From Manduca sexta (taxonomy: Eukaryota > Arthropoda > Insecta > Lepidoptera > Sphingidae), in the NCBI RefSeq assembly GCF_014839805.1, contig NC_051119.1, positions 1,428,743-1,492,742 of the forward strand: DNA of 64,000 bases, in the 5' to 3' direction. The notes beneath the pieces were generated by a model that searched no databases, was not told the origin of the DNA, and was given only the letters and a program-made list of their open reading frames with translations. This document shows positions 10,568-20,972 of the stretch, one piece after another (the stretch's first letter is position 1; every line of letters starts with the position of its first letter). The translations under genes were made by a program, and so were the position numbers.

Positions 10568-10868
10568 TCGGGAAATGGCGCAGCGTGGGTGCACTAGGTT
10601 CGTCTCTATCGACCCTTTAAGGATAAAAGGCGAAATTTTTATCACATAATGATGAAACATCGGATATTATTACTTTTTACAATGTAGGACATGTCAGATA
10701 AAGAGAAATTATCAGTTTATCATAATGTCTATCATTATATGATTATATTACACTTATCTTTTATCCCCGAAGAGGCAGAGGCGCAACTAGAGCATCTAGT
10801 TTTCATCGTGTGTTTTCCGTCCTATGATGTGAAAGGGAGCGAACCTAGCACCATATTGAGCATATTAT
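10568..10868. repeat. Two inverted SINE family B fragments
   Basis: 10568-10645 resembles the 3' end of family B in plus orientation (GGCGCAGCGTGGGTGCACTA, then AAGGATAAAAGGCG). 10763-10868 is a minus-strand piece (TATCCCCGAAGAGGCAGAGG, TTTTCCGTCCTATGATGTGA, AGGGAGCGAACC). The open frame 10691-10966 spans the second piece and is therefore not a gene. Both are shared with copy 2 (35237-35537). Confidence 0.6.
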
Positions 10869-11520
10869 ATTTAGATTACATGTTTTCCTTCCCAATATTA
10901 CCTCTTTCATTTTACAAAGGTCCATTGAACCGGTACGAACTGTCGATCTGCCTGATTCAATTATAGTAGATAGTATTCTGAAGTATCTAGTAATATGAGG
11001 TTAATGGATTTTGTAGAGAATGAAAAAATAGCATCTGTCATCTGAAGTAAATAAACATTGAGAAATGAGGAAGTTAAAGTTGTAGGGAATGATAAAATGC
11101 ATGTTTTCACCGAAAGTTCTTTTAGTAAGTGGTAAAATTATTGAAGTTAATTTACCTATTTTATAGAGCTAAAAGAAATTTAGTGACCTATTTTATAGGC
11201 CATACATGAGCTTAGAAATATTATTTTCTATGTAGTAATGGTTTAGCCAGTATTTCTCAAAAAAATCTTTCGCCCAACAACTTAACGTAGACACTAAACT
11301 ATTTTTAAATAATTCCTCTAGTCGTGTTCTATCTACATTACAACTGAGTTGCACCACGTTCTCTATATTGTGAAAAACCATGACTTGCAATTAAAAAAAC
11401 CACAATTTAACTCCAGTAAATATTATTACCAACAATGGGGAAATACAAACAATAACTAAACAACAATAATATTTTCCAATATTTGAGCCGCTCCTTTATA
11501 TTGGTACTATTTTATAATAA

Positions 11521-11794
11521 ACTAGCTTCCGCCCGCAGCTTCGCCCGCGTGGATTTCGGGTTTCAAATTTGGAGAAGGTGCTCAATTTGTCGGGATGTTT
11601 TTTTAATGTATGGTGGTATGCAGGTGGTCCGATTGTCCGGTCAGGGTCTGATGATGGGATCCTGGTGAAATCGAAGGAACTTTTAACCATTAAGGTTGCA
11701 CACGAAATGACGGAAGCTTAAAAATGGAGTAACTTCTCCCGTTTTCCCAACATTTTCCATCACTGCTATGCTCCTATTAATTGTAGCGTGATGA
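11521..11794 (-). mobile_element. Helitron family C, truncated by gap
   Basis: It opens with the reversed 3' end ACTAGCTTCCGCCCGCAGCT. The body (GAGAAGGTGCTCAATTTGTC, AGGTGGTCCGATTGTCCGG, TTAACCATTAAGGTTGCAC, AATTGTAGCGTGATGA) matches the complete element at 54602-55101 almost base for base. The N gap begins before the 5' half is reached. At the equivalent site in copy 2 (36190) the element has a different interior. Confidence 0.8.
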
Positions 11795-12294
11795 NNNNNN
11801 NNNNNNNNNNNNNNNNNNNNNNNNNNNNNNNNNNNNNNNNNNNNNNNNNNNNNNNNNNNNNNNNNNNNNNNNNNNNNNNNNNNNNNNNNNNNNNNNNNNN
11901 NNNNNNNNNNNNNNNNNNNNNNNNNNNNNNNNNNNNNNNNNNNNNNNNNNNNNNNNNNNNNNNNNNNNNNNNNNNNNNNNNNNNNNNNNNNNNNNNNNNN
12001 NNNNNNNNNNNNNNNNNNNNNNNNNNNNNNNNNNNNNNNNNNNNNNNNNNNNNNNNNNNNNNNNNNNNNNNNNNNNNNNNNNNNNNNNNNNNNNNNNNNN
12101 NNNNNNNNNNNNNNNNNNNNNNNNNNNNNNNNNNNNNNNNNNNNNNNNNNNNNNNNNNNNNNNNNNNNNNNNNNNNNNNNNNNNNNNNNNNNNNNNNNNN
12201 NNNNNNNNNNNNNNNNNNNNNNNNNNNNNNNNNNNNNNNNNNNNNNNNNNNNNNNNNNNNNNNNNNNNNNNNNNNNNNNNNNNNNNNNNNNNNN
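11795..12294. other. Assembly gap, 500 N
   Basis: Exactly 500 unknown bases, a round number of the kind used as a scaffold placeholder. The true distance and adjacency are therefore unknown. The two long open frames across it consist of unknown residues and are not genes. Confidence 0.99.
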
Positions 12295-12620
12295 GGCCTA
12301 TGATCGATTTTAAAATTCCTTTTAGCTCTATCGTTATTTATAGCTTGACCAGGAAAATAAAAAACTTCCACATGTTTTGGTAAAATATTAAACTAATTTC
12401 ATGAACTGTCAACGTTTACTTTTAAAAGGAAAACAAAAGTGGTCAGTCCAAAGTAGGTTTTTTATTTCCACGGCTTGTTGAGCTTGTTCCTCGAGGAAAA
12501 GTAACTTATCAATAAAATGACTTGCACTTTTTGTAATTGTAGAAACGATACATAAAATTCGTTCTTCAGAAAAGATTACCAAGATGAAATTGTCAAAGAA
12601 TATTTCTCCGTCAGGCTTGC
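12295..12620. other. Unassigned AT-rich sequence after the gap
   Basis: I see no exon and no repeat boundary here. The sequence is not found at the right end of copy 2 (after 37047), so it does not continue the duplicated block. Confidence 0.4.
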
Positions 12621-12622
12621 TG

Positions 12623-12747
12623 AAGATATGTTAAGTCTACCAACCAGCATTAGGCCAGCGTGTTGAACTAAGACCTAACTCCTCTCAGTAGTAGAGGCTT
12701 GTGCTGCAATGAGATAATATAGAATACAGGACTTGTATCATTATATA
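12623..12747 (+). repeat. SINE family A 3' fragment
   Basis: The blocks TTAAGTCTACCAACC, TAGGCCAGCGTGTTG and CTCTCAGTAGTAGAGGC are followed by a decayed tail near ATACAGGACTTGTATCATTA. The 5' half is missing. More diverged than most copies in the window. Confidence 0.75.
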
Positions 12748-12961
12748 ATTCTACAGTGAGTTGAAAGTCCTAATCAGTGAGAGTACGACACACATTTCCG
12801 CAAGTCAGCAACTCTCTTCTGATTATGTTGATATCACGTGCGTCCTCGTGTTGTGTAACCGCGTGCTCATAATGATAACTCATAATTGCTAATGAGTCAG
12901 TCGTCGCGCGCGTGCCTTCTGTTTACTAATACTGTTATTTCGCGCATGTGTGTTTATCTTT

Positions 12962-13372
12962 ATTAAGGTTCCTTAACTCAAAAGGAACCCTTATATGATT
13001 ACTTTGACGTCTGTCTAGATTCTAGACCCTTTTCGCAGGAATGATATTTAGATGTTTCAAGTTTAATTTATCAAATACTTGGGTCAACTGACTGTTACAG
13101 CTGTGATAAAATCAAACTTGTATGTCATCGTGATCAAAAGTATGAACATTCATGTCACATATTTTGCTATATCGCAGGGGAATCAAAACCTATAGTATAC
13201 TTCCCGTTGACCTAGAACCGTAAAATTTAGCAAGAAGCAATGTCTTACAGCAGATGTAGAGGAAGAAATCTGAAAATAGTAAATATGTAGGTACTTTAAT
13301 AAAAAAAATTATAGTTTGTACAAAACCCTTGGTGTGCGAGTCCAACTTGCACTTGTTCGGTTTTTTTCACTA
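12962..13372 (+). repeat. Lepidopteran repeat with GGTTCC start and CGGTTTTTT end
   Basis: It begins TTAAGGTTCCTTAACTCAAA with AAAGGAACCCTTAT. It passes CTTCCCGTTGACCTAGAACC and ends TGTGCGAGTCCAACTTGCAC followed by TTGTTCGGTTTTTT. I recognise this as a widespread moth and butterfly interspersed repeat, from memory of the sequence pattern rather than a search. It has no clear ORF, and its transposon class is uncertain. Confidence 0.6.
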
Positions 13373-14084
13373 GGCAAAAAATTCTTTTAAATAGTTGCAT
13401 GGTGTTTGGGAAAGAAGATTTATTGGTATTTTCCAGAAAAGAATTTATTTATGTATATAATTACCTATGTTATCAATGATTAATTATGAAAGTTGCAACA
13501 AAATACAACCGTTCTGATGTAATGTGTATACAATTCTATTAACTTTACGTTGTTAGTTAAACTTTTTTCCTTTGAATCAAAATATCTCTTAAAGTTAACC
13601 TCAATACATTTTTTTTGTAGAACTCTGCGCCCCACTCTCGTCCCCCCTATCCAGGACAAGGGTATTTTCTTATCCTCTTTTTTCTCTTTTTCTATTTTTA
13701 TTTTATTTATTTTAAACTTGTCTCTATTTATCTTTAATACATGGTTCTATCTAAAAACCTCAATACATTTGTATTTTATCTCTATAAACGCTTGAAACTT
13801 TCCTTTCAATAATTCCACAGAAAACACTCGCTTTCCCGAAACAAAAGTAGGGCATTTCGAGTTAGAATTCTAGTGAACGCTCAAACCGATTTCCTCAAAG
13901 TTGTCGACCGCGCCGCTCCCGCGCTCTCCGCCACGTCGATGCGACCTTGGCCTTGTTCCATTACCGAGAACGAGTCAAGAGGTCAAATTCCGCTTAACTC
14001 ATAACAAAAATGGACACGGAGACGAGAGACAGTGGAGTGTGGGCATTGTCTAGTAAATGATTGACTGAATATTTTGCGTTGTTT
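13373..14084. other. Gene-free interval with pyrimidine tract and GC-rich patch
   Basis: 13660-13760 is a pyrimidine-rich tract (TTCTCTTTTTCT blocks). 13905-13990 is an unusually GC-rich patch (CGACCGCGCCGCTCCCGCGC) in AT-rich surroundings. Short frames cross it on both strands, but none looks like a recognised domain. It could be a CpG-rich 5' exon or promoter; no support beyond composition. Confidence 0.3.
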
Positions 14085-14157
14085 ATCAATTATCGTTCGC
14101 TTAACAGTGAAGGAAAACATCACGAAGAAACCTAAGAATTTTACTAGAGAATCGAAG
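14085..14157 (+). repeat. SINE family A internal fragment
   Basis: TTATCGTTCGCTTAACAGTG and AAGGAAAACATCACGA match the middle of family A. It is followed immediately by an unrelated retroelement tail in the opposite direction. Confidence 0.6.
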
Positions 14158-14165
14158 TTATGTGA

Positions 14166-14415
14166 ACCGTTTTTTTGGTTTCGCGGAGAAAGTACCTTAA
14201 GACTACCGCCCAGCCTTCGTGGGGGGCGACTGAACGATTATGTTGGGGTCACCGTGCCTAACGACCTGTTGTTGATCCGGATTTGATGTTGACCTTCGGG
14301 CGAACGCCGGGCCGAGTCCCTAACCTATATACAGCGCACGGCATACCAACTAAAACTCCGCGGTGGCCCTCTTCGGCGCATTAGGGACGGCTGCGGGCTT
14401 CTTCTGAAGGAAGTA
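14166..14415 (-). repeat. GC-rich non-LTR retroelement 3' end
   Basis: The T run before GGTTTCGCGGAGAAAG marks a poly(A) end on the minus strand. The blocks CGCCCAGCCTTCGTGGGGGG, GGGCCGAGTCCCTAACC, CCGCGGTGGCCCTCTTCGGC and AGGGACGGCTGCGGGCTTC match the element at 24591-25152. The 5' half is missing, as expected for incomplete reverse transcription. Confidence 0.8.
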
Positions 14416-14747
14416 TCGCCTAATGCGGACCGTCTCCTATGAAGTTATGTGAATCCTGCCAACCAGTACCAGGTAGTTTGGTGGACGAAGCTTTACACCA
14501 TCTTAGTCGAAGAGGAGGCTCGTCCGCAATAGAGGTTATCACTGTAGAATTAAATTCTGTTTGGACAGGTCTTGCGATTTGCGAGTTACGTGCTAGCAAC
14601 TGGGTCATGATAAAATGAAGATAAGGTCGGAATCTATCACATAGATATTAAATTGCGTATCATTGTTGTTATGGCCTCTGGTACAATATTGTGCAATAAT
14701 GCTTAATATTGTTAAACTAATCATATATTATCTCTTTTATATATACA

Positions 14748-15058
14748 CTATTTATTTATTACTTTGAATGACGATATGAGCTTGCTTTTCGCCTGATGGT
14801 AAACGATATTACGACCGCCGATAAACAGTATCTAAACACCATCCAACACCTTGAATTACAAAATATTGTTTGGTCTTCCAATGCGCTCGCCATCCTGAGA
14901 CATAAGACGTTATGTCTAGTCCAGTAGTTACACTAGCTACAATGTCTTTCAAACCGGAAAACAACAGTGACTACACACTGCTGCTTGACGGCTGAAATAG
15001 ACATTGCGGAGGTACGTACCCAGGCGGACTCTCACATATGGGAGACGTACCACCAGTA
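14748..15058 (-). repeat. Retroelement 3'-tail repeat Y
   Basis: On the plus strand it starts TTTATTACTTTGAATGACGA and passes CACCATCCAACACCTTGAAT, TTCAAACCGGAAAACAACAG and ACCCAGGCGGACTCTCACAT before CCACCAGTA. Four other copies occur in the window (19072, 44997, 49542 inverted, 56330). The T run at one end indicates a poly(A)-terminated retroposon, sense on the minus strand. It was probably mobilised by a non-LTR element; the exact family is not known to me. Confidence 0.75.
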
Positions 15059-15189
15059 AAGTTATATAGTTTACATGAGCTGTTTATTTGAATCATCTGG
15101 GTCCGATTCCCAAATTCCCGTTAAGATTTTCCCATGATTCGCCCTGGAACCTGGAATCTGTAGAGTTGACGACAGACAGGCAGCAGAAA

Positions 15190-15370
15190 GGTTCTTGATT
15201 GAAGGCGTACTGGCAAGTGCATCGTGGGACATCCTCCTACAAGGTGGATAGACGCTGTCGTAAAGGTCGATAAAATCAACTGGATGCAAGCCGCTTTTAA
15301 CAAGTTGGAAATCTTCGGAGGAGTCCTATGTTCAGCAGTAGACTTTGAAGACAGAAGAAGAAGGCGGTCG
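15190..15370 (+). pseudogene. RTE-like reverse transcriptase C-terminal remnant
   Basis: The plus-strand frame from 15224 encodes the motif PPTRWIDAVVKVDKINWMQA (about residues 4-23). It matches the very C-terminal region of insect endonuclease-reverse transcriptase ORFs, where RPPxRWxDD, a VAGxNWMQxAQDR segment and then a GEAxxQQW segment are typical. The conserved second D and the downstream W are changed, and the upstream frame is broken. It is a dead 3' fragment of an RTE/Jockey-type LINE. No start codon is meaningful. The class call is from motif memory, not a search. Confidence 0.65.
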
Positions 15371-15399
15371 GTCCAAAAGCTAATACGTCATTTTTTCAA

Positions 15400-15560
15400 T
15401 ATACAATACAGACCCTGTATTACGTGCTATCACATTGCCGGTACTGGCTTCTACTACTGAGAAGGTCTACGTCAGGTCCTCCACGATGGCCTAATACGGG
15501 TTGGTAGACTTCACATACCTTTGAAATTCTTATGGAAAACTCTGGAAGGTTTCCTTTATG
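15400..15560 (-). repeat. SINE family A fragment
   Basis: The pieces CAGACCCTGTATTACGTGCT, CTTCTACTACTGAGAAGG and ATACGGGTTGGTAGACTTCA are an old copy of the family A tail region, inverted. It lies next to the LINE remnant. Confidence 0.7.
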
Positions 15561-17160
15561 TTTTTACTTTAGGCTCGTGATAATTGACGAAGAACTGCGC
15601 TGAACTGTTGTTTAAAGAGCGTAAAATAATATCTATTTCAAGGCAAGATCTGATCTCTGCCCCTCGCTTCACACGTGGTGTTACATTGTATGCGCACACG
15701 CGCGGTCAACGGCCTGGCACTAATCACTACGTATAGGCTATTTTCTTTATTAACTTCTGCTTCTTCTTCTCAGTTAAACACTCCTAGCTGAGTAGTTGAC
15801 AATTACTATCTTTATCGACAGTAATTATCCAAATTGTTATTTTTGCCAATCTACGATGTTTTGGTTGAGGTGATTCTTATTGCTTTTAATTAAAAGAAGT
15901 GCTATGACAATTGCTTTTATTTTTTCAGTACTTACATTATAAAACTGTATATGTTCTGTAACTAAAATACTTTTGTGTATTCTTAAGAATCAATTAGTTA
16001 ATCTAGTACCATATTGGCTATTCTTACCGTTAATCTACATTGTTTTGTTCTAATTGCATATTGTAGCTTATCTAGACTATTAATTTAGTAACGCGTTGTC
16101 TAATTCTGCCATTAAAATCATGAGATCAATTATGAATTATAATAACAGAAAAGTGAAATATAAAATCTTGATGTTTTCTAATTCAGTTCTAGATATCATT
16201 TAGTAGTGACGCTAACCATCAGACGAGTAACCAGCTCGTCATTAAACTCGGCAGTGGATATATTGATTGCCGTTACACTATCTTTGAAACCTCACACACC
16301 CCCAACGAATGACCTTTGGATGTATCTGCAAAATGATAAACAAGATTACATGATAACATCCATAACCATCAAAAATATACTCTATCACAATTGAATAAGA
16401 TGTAAATTACAATAAATCGCAATATTCATGGGAGCTTGTATGGTTTATCGTACTTTGTTGAAAATGTTGGGATGTCCCTGAATAGCTGCAGGAAAGCCGA
16501 TATTATGAACCTTATCAGGGTATTATACGGCTTTATTTTATTAGTTTTTGAAAAGTCCCTAAAACTTGACCTTGTATAACAAATATTCCACGATGCATTT
16601 TTGTTTTTTATTAACCATCACGCTTTTACTCTTTTCAGAGGTAGGCACAGCTATAACACAGCCAAAATTCGCCAACTACATAAATAACTCAAACTCCGGG
16701 TTGAAATTGAGCAGAAAAACCTAACATAATCACGACCTATGATGGAACTCAAAACCTCAGCAGTAGGGAACGCGTGCGCAATACAACTACGCTATGAGAA
16801 AATCTCTAAAGAAAACATTAATAAATTGTTGGTGACTTGTTCTTGTCTGCAATACATTTTAACACTTTCAGTCTTACTTATAAAATTGTTTGAGCGTTAA
16901 GAGGTGGTTAAGAATTGCTTAAATAGCTGTCAAAAACATCACCGGTTCCTATAAACCTTAAGAGGCAAGATGACGGGCTTTGACTTACAGCTGATCGAGT
17001 AAATTTGTGTTCTAACTAACCATAGCTTTGCGTTTTTTTTTTTAAGTAAAACTGTTTATGGCTAGAGATTATAAAGCTTATTTTGCTTTAAATATATTTT
17101 ATCACGCGGAAGTGTAAATCGATAAGACAAGTGGCTTTGTATTGTATTACTATCATTAGA
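15561..17160. other. Mostly unassigned AT-rich interval
   Basis: No exon is recognised. 16650-16800 carries very weak minus-strand similarity to SINE family B (AACTCCGGGTTGAAATTGAG, then a B-box-like inverted segment near GGAACTCAAAACCTCAG). The rest shows nothing I can name. The open frame 16206-16394 has no recognisable domain. Confidence 0.35.
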
Positions 17161-17167
17161 ACCAATC

Positions 17168-17300
17168 AATACTAATATATAAAGCTGAAGAGTTTGTTTG
17201 AATGCGCTAATCTCGGGAACTATTAAACCGATTTTGTATAATGTTTTATGTTTACGCGAATGTTAGACATAAAAAAAAATATTGTAGGGATTTGATCAAG
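17168..17300 (+). mobile_element. Helitron family A 5' end
   Basis: ACTAATATATAAAGCTGAAG followed by AGTTTGTTTGAATGCGCTAA and TCTCGGGAACTATTAAACCG matches the 5' terminal region of family A Helitrons. The 3' part was not found in the same orientation. Confidence 0.6.
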
Positions 17301-17497
17301 GTTTTTGTATTGTCATTTTCTCTCGATATTTCGAAGACTGTAGCCTCTGTGAACACAAAGTATCGATAAAAATAATGGCATAAGAACGCGTAAAATGTCT
17401 ACCAAACACTAATAAGTTTTTGGAGACTACTTTCATTTGTTGGTAGGTATTCTAGACTTGAAAATTCCTTCAATAAAATACGTCCAGAAAATTTGAA

Positions 17498-18244
17498 ACT
17501 AGCTTATACTCGCGCGTGAAGAAGTTCCTCGGGGATACAAGAACTGCTTTGTTCCCGAGATAAAATGAAGTCTATATTTTAAGCGACGATAGCCTAGTTG
17601 GGTGTGGAACGGACTGCCAAGACGAATATCTGCAGGTTCAAATCCCAAGGGCACACACCTCTGACTTTTCTAAAAATCATGTGTGTATTCTTTGTGAATG
17701 TGCTCCTATTGGTCATAGCGTGATGATATATAACTAAGAGCACTCCACAAACAAAGGGCTATCCAACGCAAAAATATTTTTTCAGTTTGGGCCGGAAGTT
17801 CCTGAGAATAGCCATTACTGCTCCGCTCCTAATGGGTATAGCGTGATGATATATATATATAGCCTATAGCGCTCCACGAACAAAGGGCTATCCAACGCAA
17901 AAAGAATTTTTAAGTTTGGACCGGTATTTCCTGAGATTAGCCATTACTGCTCCGCTCCTAATCGGTATAGCGTGATGATATATAGCCTATAGCACTCCAC
18001 AAACAAAGGGCTATCCAACGCAAAAAGAATTTTGAAGTTTGGACCGGTATTACCTGAGATTTTCCATTACTGCTCCGCTCCTATTGGGTATAGCGTGATA
18101 TATAGCCTATAGCACTCCACGAACAAAGGCCTATCCAACGCAAAAAGATTTTTTCAGTTCGGACCGGCAGTTCCTGAGATTAGCGCGTTCAAACAAACAA
18201 ACAAACAAACAAACATACTCTTCAGCTTTATATAATAGTATAGA
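17498..18244 (-). mobile_element. Helitron family A with internal minisatellite
   Basis: The reversed 3' end ACTAGCTTATACTCGCGCGT is at the left and the reversed 5' end CTTTATATAATAGTATAGA at the right. Between about 17700 and 18185 lie four tandem units of roughly 120 bp, each with CACTCCACRAACAAAGG, a CTATCCAACGCAAAAA block, a GATTAGCCATTACTGCTCC block and TAGCGTGATGATATATA. A (CAAA)n tract (18189-18214) follows. A SINE family A head is embedded at 17581-17700. No protein is encoded. Confidence 0.75.
17581..17700 (+). repeat. SINE family A head inside a Helitron
   Basis: It starts AAGCGACGATAGCCTAGTTG (A box) with B box GGTTCAAATCCC (17636-17647). It breaks off after TGTGTATTCTTTGTGAATG where Helitron minisatellite sequence resumes. 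Either the SINE was truncated on insertion or the junction was later rearranged. Confidence 0.8.
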
Positions 18245-18589
18245 TTATGCCCACACATGGAGCGCATGCGCAATATACCACAATGTTATCTTTGACCAAA
18301 TTTCCATGTATATCAGAATATTAATAAAGATTATTCGGCGCTATAAATAGACAAAGTTCGGTAAATCATGACATTAAAATATAATCGCATTATTCCTTAA
18401 GATAATTATCATAAAACCTATAATCCCCTATCAATAAAGCTATTAATGGACATTTAACACGAAAACGTTATCTGTTTAATACTTTTATGTTTTCATATGA
18501 GTAATAGTATTTTTTTTAACCTGGCACGTCAGTGATTTGCAAGTATATTTCCAAACGAAGTCAGTAAAGAGTTATTATGTATACATATT

Positions 18590-18945
18590 ATATAATAAAG
18601 TCTCCAAAATCTGTCTGTCTGTATGTGATCGATTTTCTCAAAATCTACTGAGCGGATTTTTGTACGGTTTTTACTCAATGATAGTGCAATTCTTGAGGAA
18701 GGTTTAGGTTCATAGTACATTACGGTGTTATGTAAATTGACTGAAATATGACGATTACTGTTGTTCCTCCTTTGTATCTGTCTGCCTGTGTTAACGCGAT
18801 AAACTCAAAATCTACTCAAGGAATTTCGATGAAATTTGGTATGAAGATTGAGACCTTGGTAAGGATATAGGCTTTTTATCCTTGGGCAATAATCCGGCCT
18901 TTTATCACGGAAAACTTTTGCACGCGGCCAAAGTCAAAAAGTTAA
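18590..18945 (+). mobile_element. Decayed Helitron-like sequence
   Basis: ATATTATATAATAAAGTCTC, CAAAATCTACTGAGCGGAT, a second CAAAATCTACTCAAGGAATT block and ACGGAAAACTTTTGCACGCG are family A pieces in plus orientation. Two similar blocks in tandem suggest two overlapping copies. The 3' CTAGT end is lost. Confidence 0.5.
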
Positions 18946-18964
18946 TTATTAAATAAAAGAAATA

Positions 18965-19072
18965 TGGCTTGCTGGCGGTTGGATGCTCGTATTCACCGGG
19001 ATAGCGAACACACATAAGATATAGAACTCGCCATAGTAGCGCACGTAAGTGCGTCGTGCTCCGGGATTAGCT
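18965..19072 (+). repeat. Repeat X remnant
   Basis: GGATAGCGAACACACATAAG, then ACTCGCCATAGTAGCGCACG and CTCCGGGATTAGC, weakly match repeat X. A further remnant (CATCAGTCGATGCCATC, then CATTCCACTTACCATCA) follows repeat Y at 19430-19475. Repeat Y appears to have inserted into it. Confidence 0.45.
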
Positions 19073-19382
19073 ATTTTTTTTATTGCTATGAATGACGAGA
19101 CGAGCTTGCCGTTCGCCTGATGTTAAGCGATACGACCGCCCATAAACAATAGAGACACCATCCAACACCTTGAATTACAAAGTATTGTTTGGACTTCCAC
19201 TGCGCTCGTCGTCTTGAGACATGAGATGTTAAGTCTTATTATGTCCAGTAGTACACTGGCTACAATGTCCTTCAAACCGGAATACAACAGTGACTTCACA
19301 CTGTAGCTTGGCGGCAGAAATAGACAATGCAGTGGTACCTACCCCGGCGGACTCTCACATATGAGAGACCTACCACCAGTAT
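19072..19382 (-). repeat. Retroelement 3'-tail repeat Y
   Basis: T run then TTGCTATGAATGACGAGACG, CACCATCCAACACCTTGAAT, CTTCAAACCGGAATACAACA and CGGCGGACTCTCACATATGA ending CCACCAGTA. It is close to full length for this repeat (about 310 bp). It interrupts repeat X. Confidence 0.78.
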
Positions 19383-19924
19383 TCTGATCCGGATATAGCA
19401 GCCTGTGTTTATCGAGATCGGAATAATCTTCCATCAGTCGATGCCATCTAAACTCCATTCCACTTACCATCAAATACCTACAACTGTATGTTGGTGGTAG
19501 GATGGTTTATATCCGCCCGGATAACGACCGCCATTCGCATCTTCATATTTATGATTAAAGCATATGGTAGTTAATATAATTAATGGCCATTATGAAACGT
19601 TATTTAATGTTACAATTAACGCAATTTATGTGTGAATTCTAAACAATATTATACGGCTTTTTCCTCAATATCATTAGTACATTCCCACAGTGTCATCACA
19701 TAATAATTACTAAGACTATGTTTACATTTTTTATTGCAGTAGTTAATTTATTCTGGTTGTTGTTTTAACATTATTGAGTTTTATCTTGTAATGTGCGAGG
19801 TTTCATCATCTTACAATTGTCTGCGAAGTTATTTTCTACGCAGTGTCCAATGATTGCACCATTCGCGTGTTTTTGTCAAAACTATAAATATCCGTATATT
19901 TCTTGCGATAAATGTCTACTCTAT

Positions 19925-20300
19925 GATGAATGAATGAATCCCTTCTAATCGAATTTTGACCACGGCGGCCAATCTCTACGGAGATCAGTCACGCAGAAGG
20001 TAGGGCACAAGTGTGTGCGCAATACACAAGCACACTCTGTTCCTTCACTCTCATAGTCCGGTGAGACGGCAATTCGACATGACCGGTGAGAGTTCAGGCG
20101 CAGGACCAACGGCTTGCCGTGCCTTCCGAGGCACGGTGGTACACGGTTAACTTCCTGACTCCGAGCTGTGACTGAGTAATGTTTTTAAGAAAGAATAACC
20201 CAGACACAATTATTTTGGCCTGACCCGGGATTCGAACCCAGGACCTCAGCGCGGTAGTACTTGTACCGTGGACAATTACAACTACGCCACCGAGGCAGTC
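19925..20300 (-). repeat. tRNA-headed SINE family C, near full length
   Basis: Read on the minus strand it starts GACTGCCTCGGTGGCGTAGT, the same tRNA-like head as family B, with B box GGTTCGAATCCC (seen reversed at 20229-20240). The next 70 bases also resemble family B. The remainder (CAAGCACACTCTG, AGTCCGGTGAGACGGCAATT and CCACGGCGGCCAATC on the plus strand) is a different tail. About 375 bp. I recognise the tail as a common moth SINE body, from memory. Confidence 0.82.
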
Positions 20301-20651
20301 GACACAACAGTATTGGTCGATGTTACAACCACAATATAAATAATTAACAAAAACATAAATATTATTGTATTATCATGCTCAACTCAGTAACTCTATGCCT
20401 GTACTTTTATTATACATACAAATATTTATACGGACTTTCTGATTTATAATAAAAAGATTAGGAATTCATTAAATATAGAAAAGAAATTATGAAGTCGTAT
20501 CTAAAAGCCATATTGCATTTTTTAGTAATTTGTTGCAAACATCATACGACGGATGGCCTTGTATTCAAACGATAAACATCCTTATAATACTGTCCCACTT
20601 TACGGGAGCATTTCATGCATCATTATGCAATATAAACATTGTTTAATTGGA
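20301..20651. other. AT-rich spacer
   Basis: Nothing recognisable except a short block near 20590 resembling ACTGTCCCAC of SINE family A. No ORF of note. Confidence 0.35.
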
Positions 20652-20972
20652 AGCGGCGATAGCCTAGTTGGGTGTGAAACAGACTGCCGAGACGAATTTC
20701 CGTTGGTTCAAATCCCAAGGGCACACCAGTGACTTTTCTGAAATTATTTGTGTGATCTTTTTGAAATATCGCTCGCTTAAAAGCGAAGGCAAACATCGTG
20801 CGATAACCTGCATACCTAAGAAGTTCTCTATAGAAATTTTGAAGGTGTGTGAAGTCTACCAACACACTATACCATGATAGACAGAGGCCTAATCGCTGTC
20901 AGTAGTAGACGAGGCCCGTGACCAGCAGTGCGACAGTATATTAACACGTGGCTGATAATATTATTATATTAC
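20652..20972 (+). repeat. Near full-length SINE family A
   Basis: It starts AGCGGCGATAGCCTAGTTGG, B box GGTTCAAATCCC (20704-20715). The body includes AACATCGTGCGATAACCTGC and GAAGGTGTGTGAAGTCTACC, and the tail is GTGGCTGATAATATTATTAT. It is the only plus-strand copy with both head and tail. Confidence 0.88.

Larger units (their letters stand above)
1..11794 (+). repeat. Long direct duplication, copy 1
   Basis: This block is matched base for base over long stretches by 22032-36800, in the same order and orientation. Position 1 corresponds to 22032, and homology is already running there, so the block must extend to the left of the window. Point differences are sparse in most stretches (roughly one or two per hundred bases by eye). 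Larger differences are insertions or deletions of mobile elements: a hAT MITE (1742-1997) and a SINE (about 5410-5682) are present only here, and about 784 bp of copy 2 is missing at 890/891. The right end runs into the N gap inside a Helitron. I saw no gene in this block. Either an uncollapsed second haplotype or a real segmental duplication would look like this. Confidence 0.93.

Noticed and set aside
11766..12371. Open frames of 171 and 201 codons
   Set aside because: They consist almost entirely of unknown residues across the N gap.
17700..18185. Possible CRISPR-like array (regular repeats)
   Set aside because: Units are contiguous 120-bp tandem repeats without unique spacers, in a eukaryotic Helitron.
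20219..20300. Possible true tRNA gene (inverted A and B boxes)
   Set aside because: The boxes continue into a SINE body and no complete cloverleaf with acceptor stem is formed; it is the SINE family C head.
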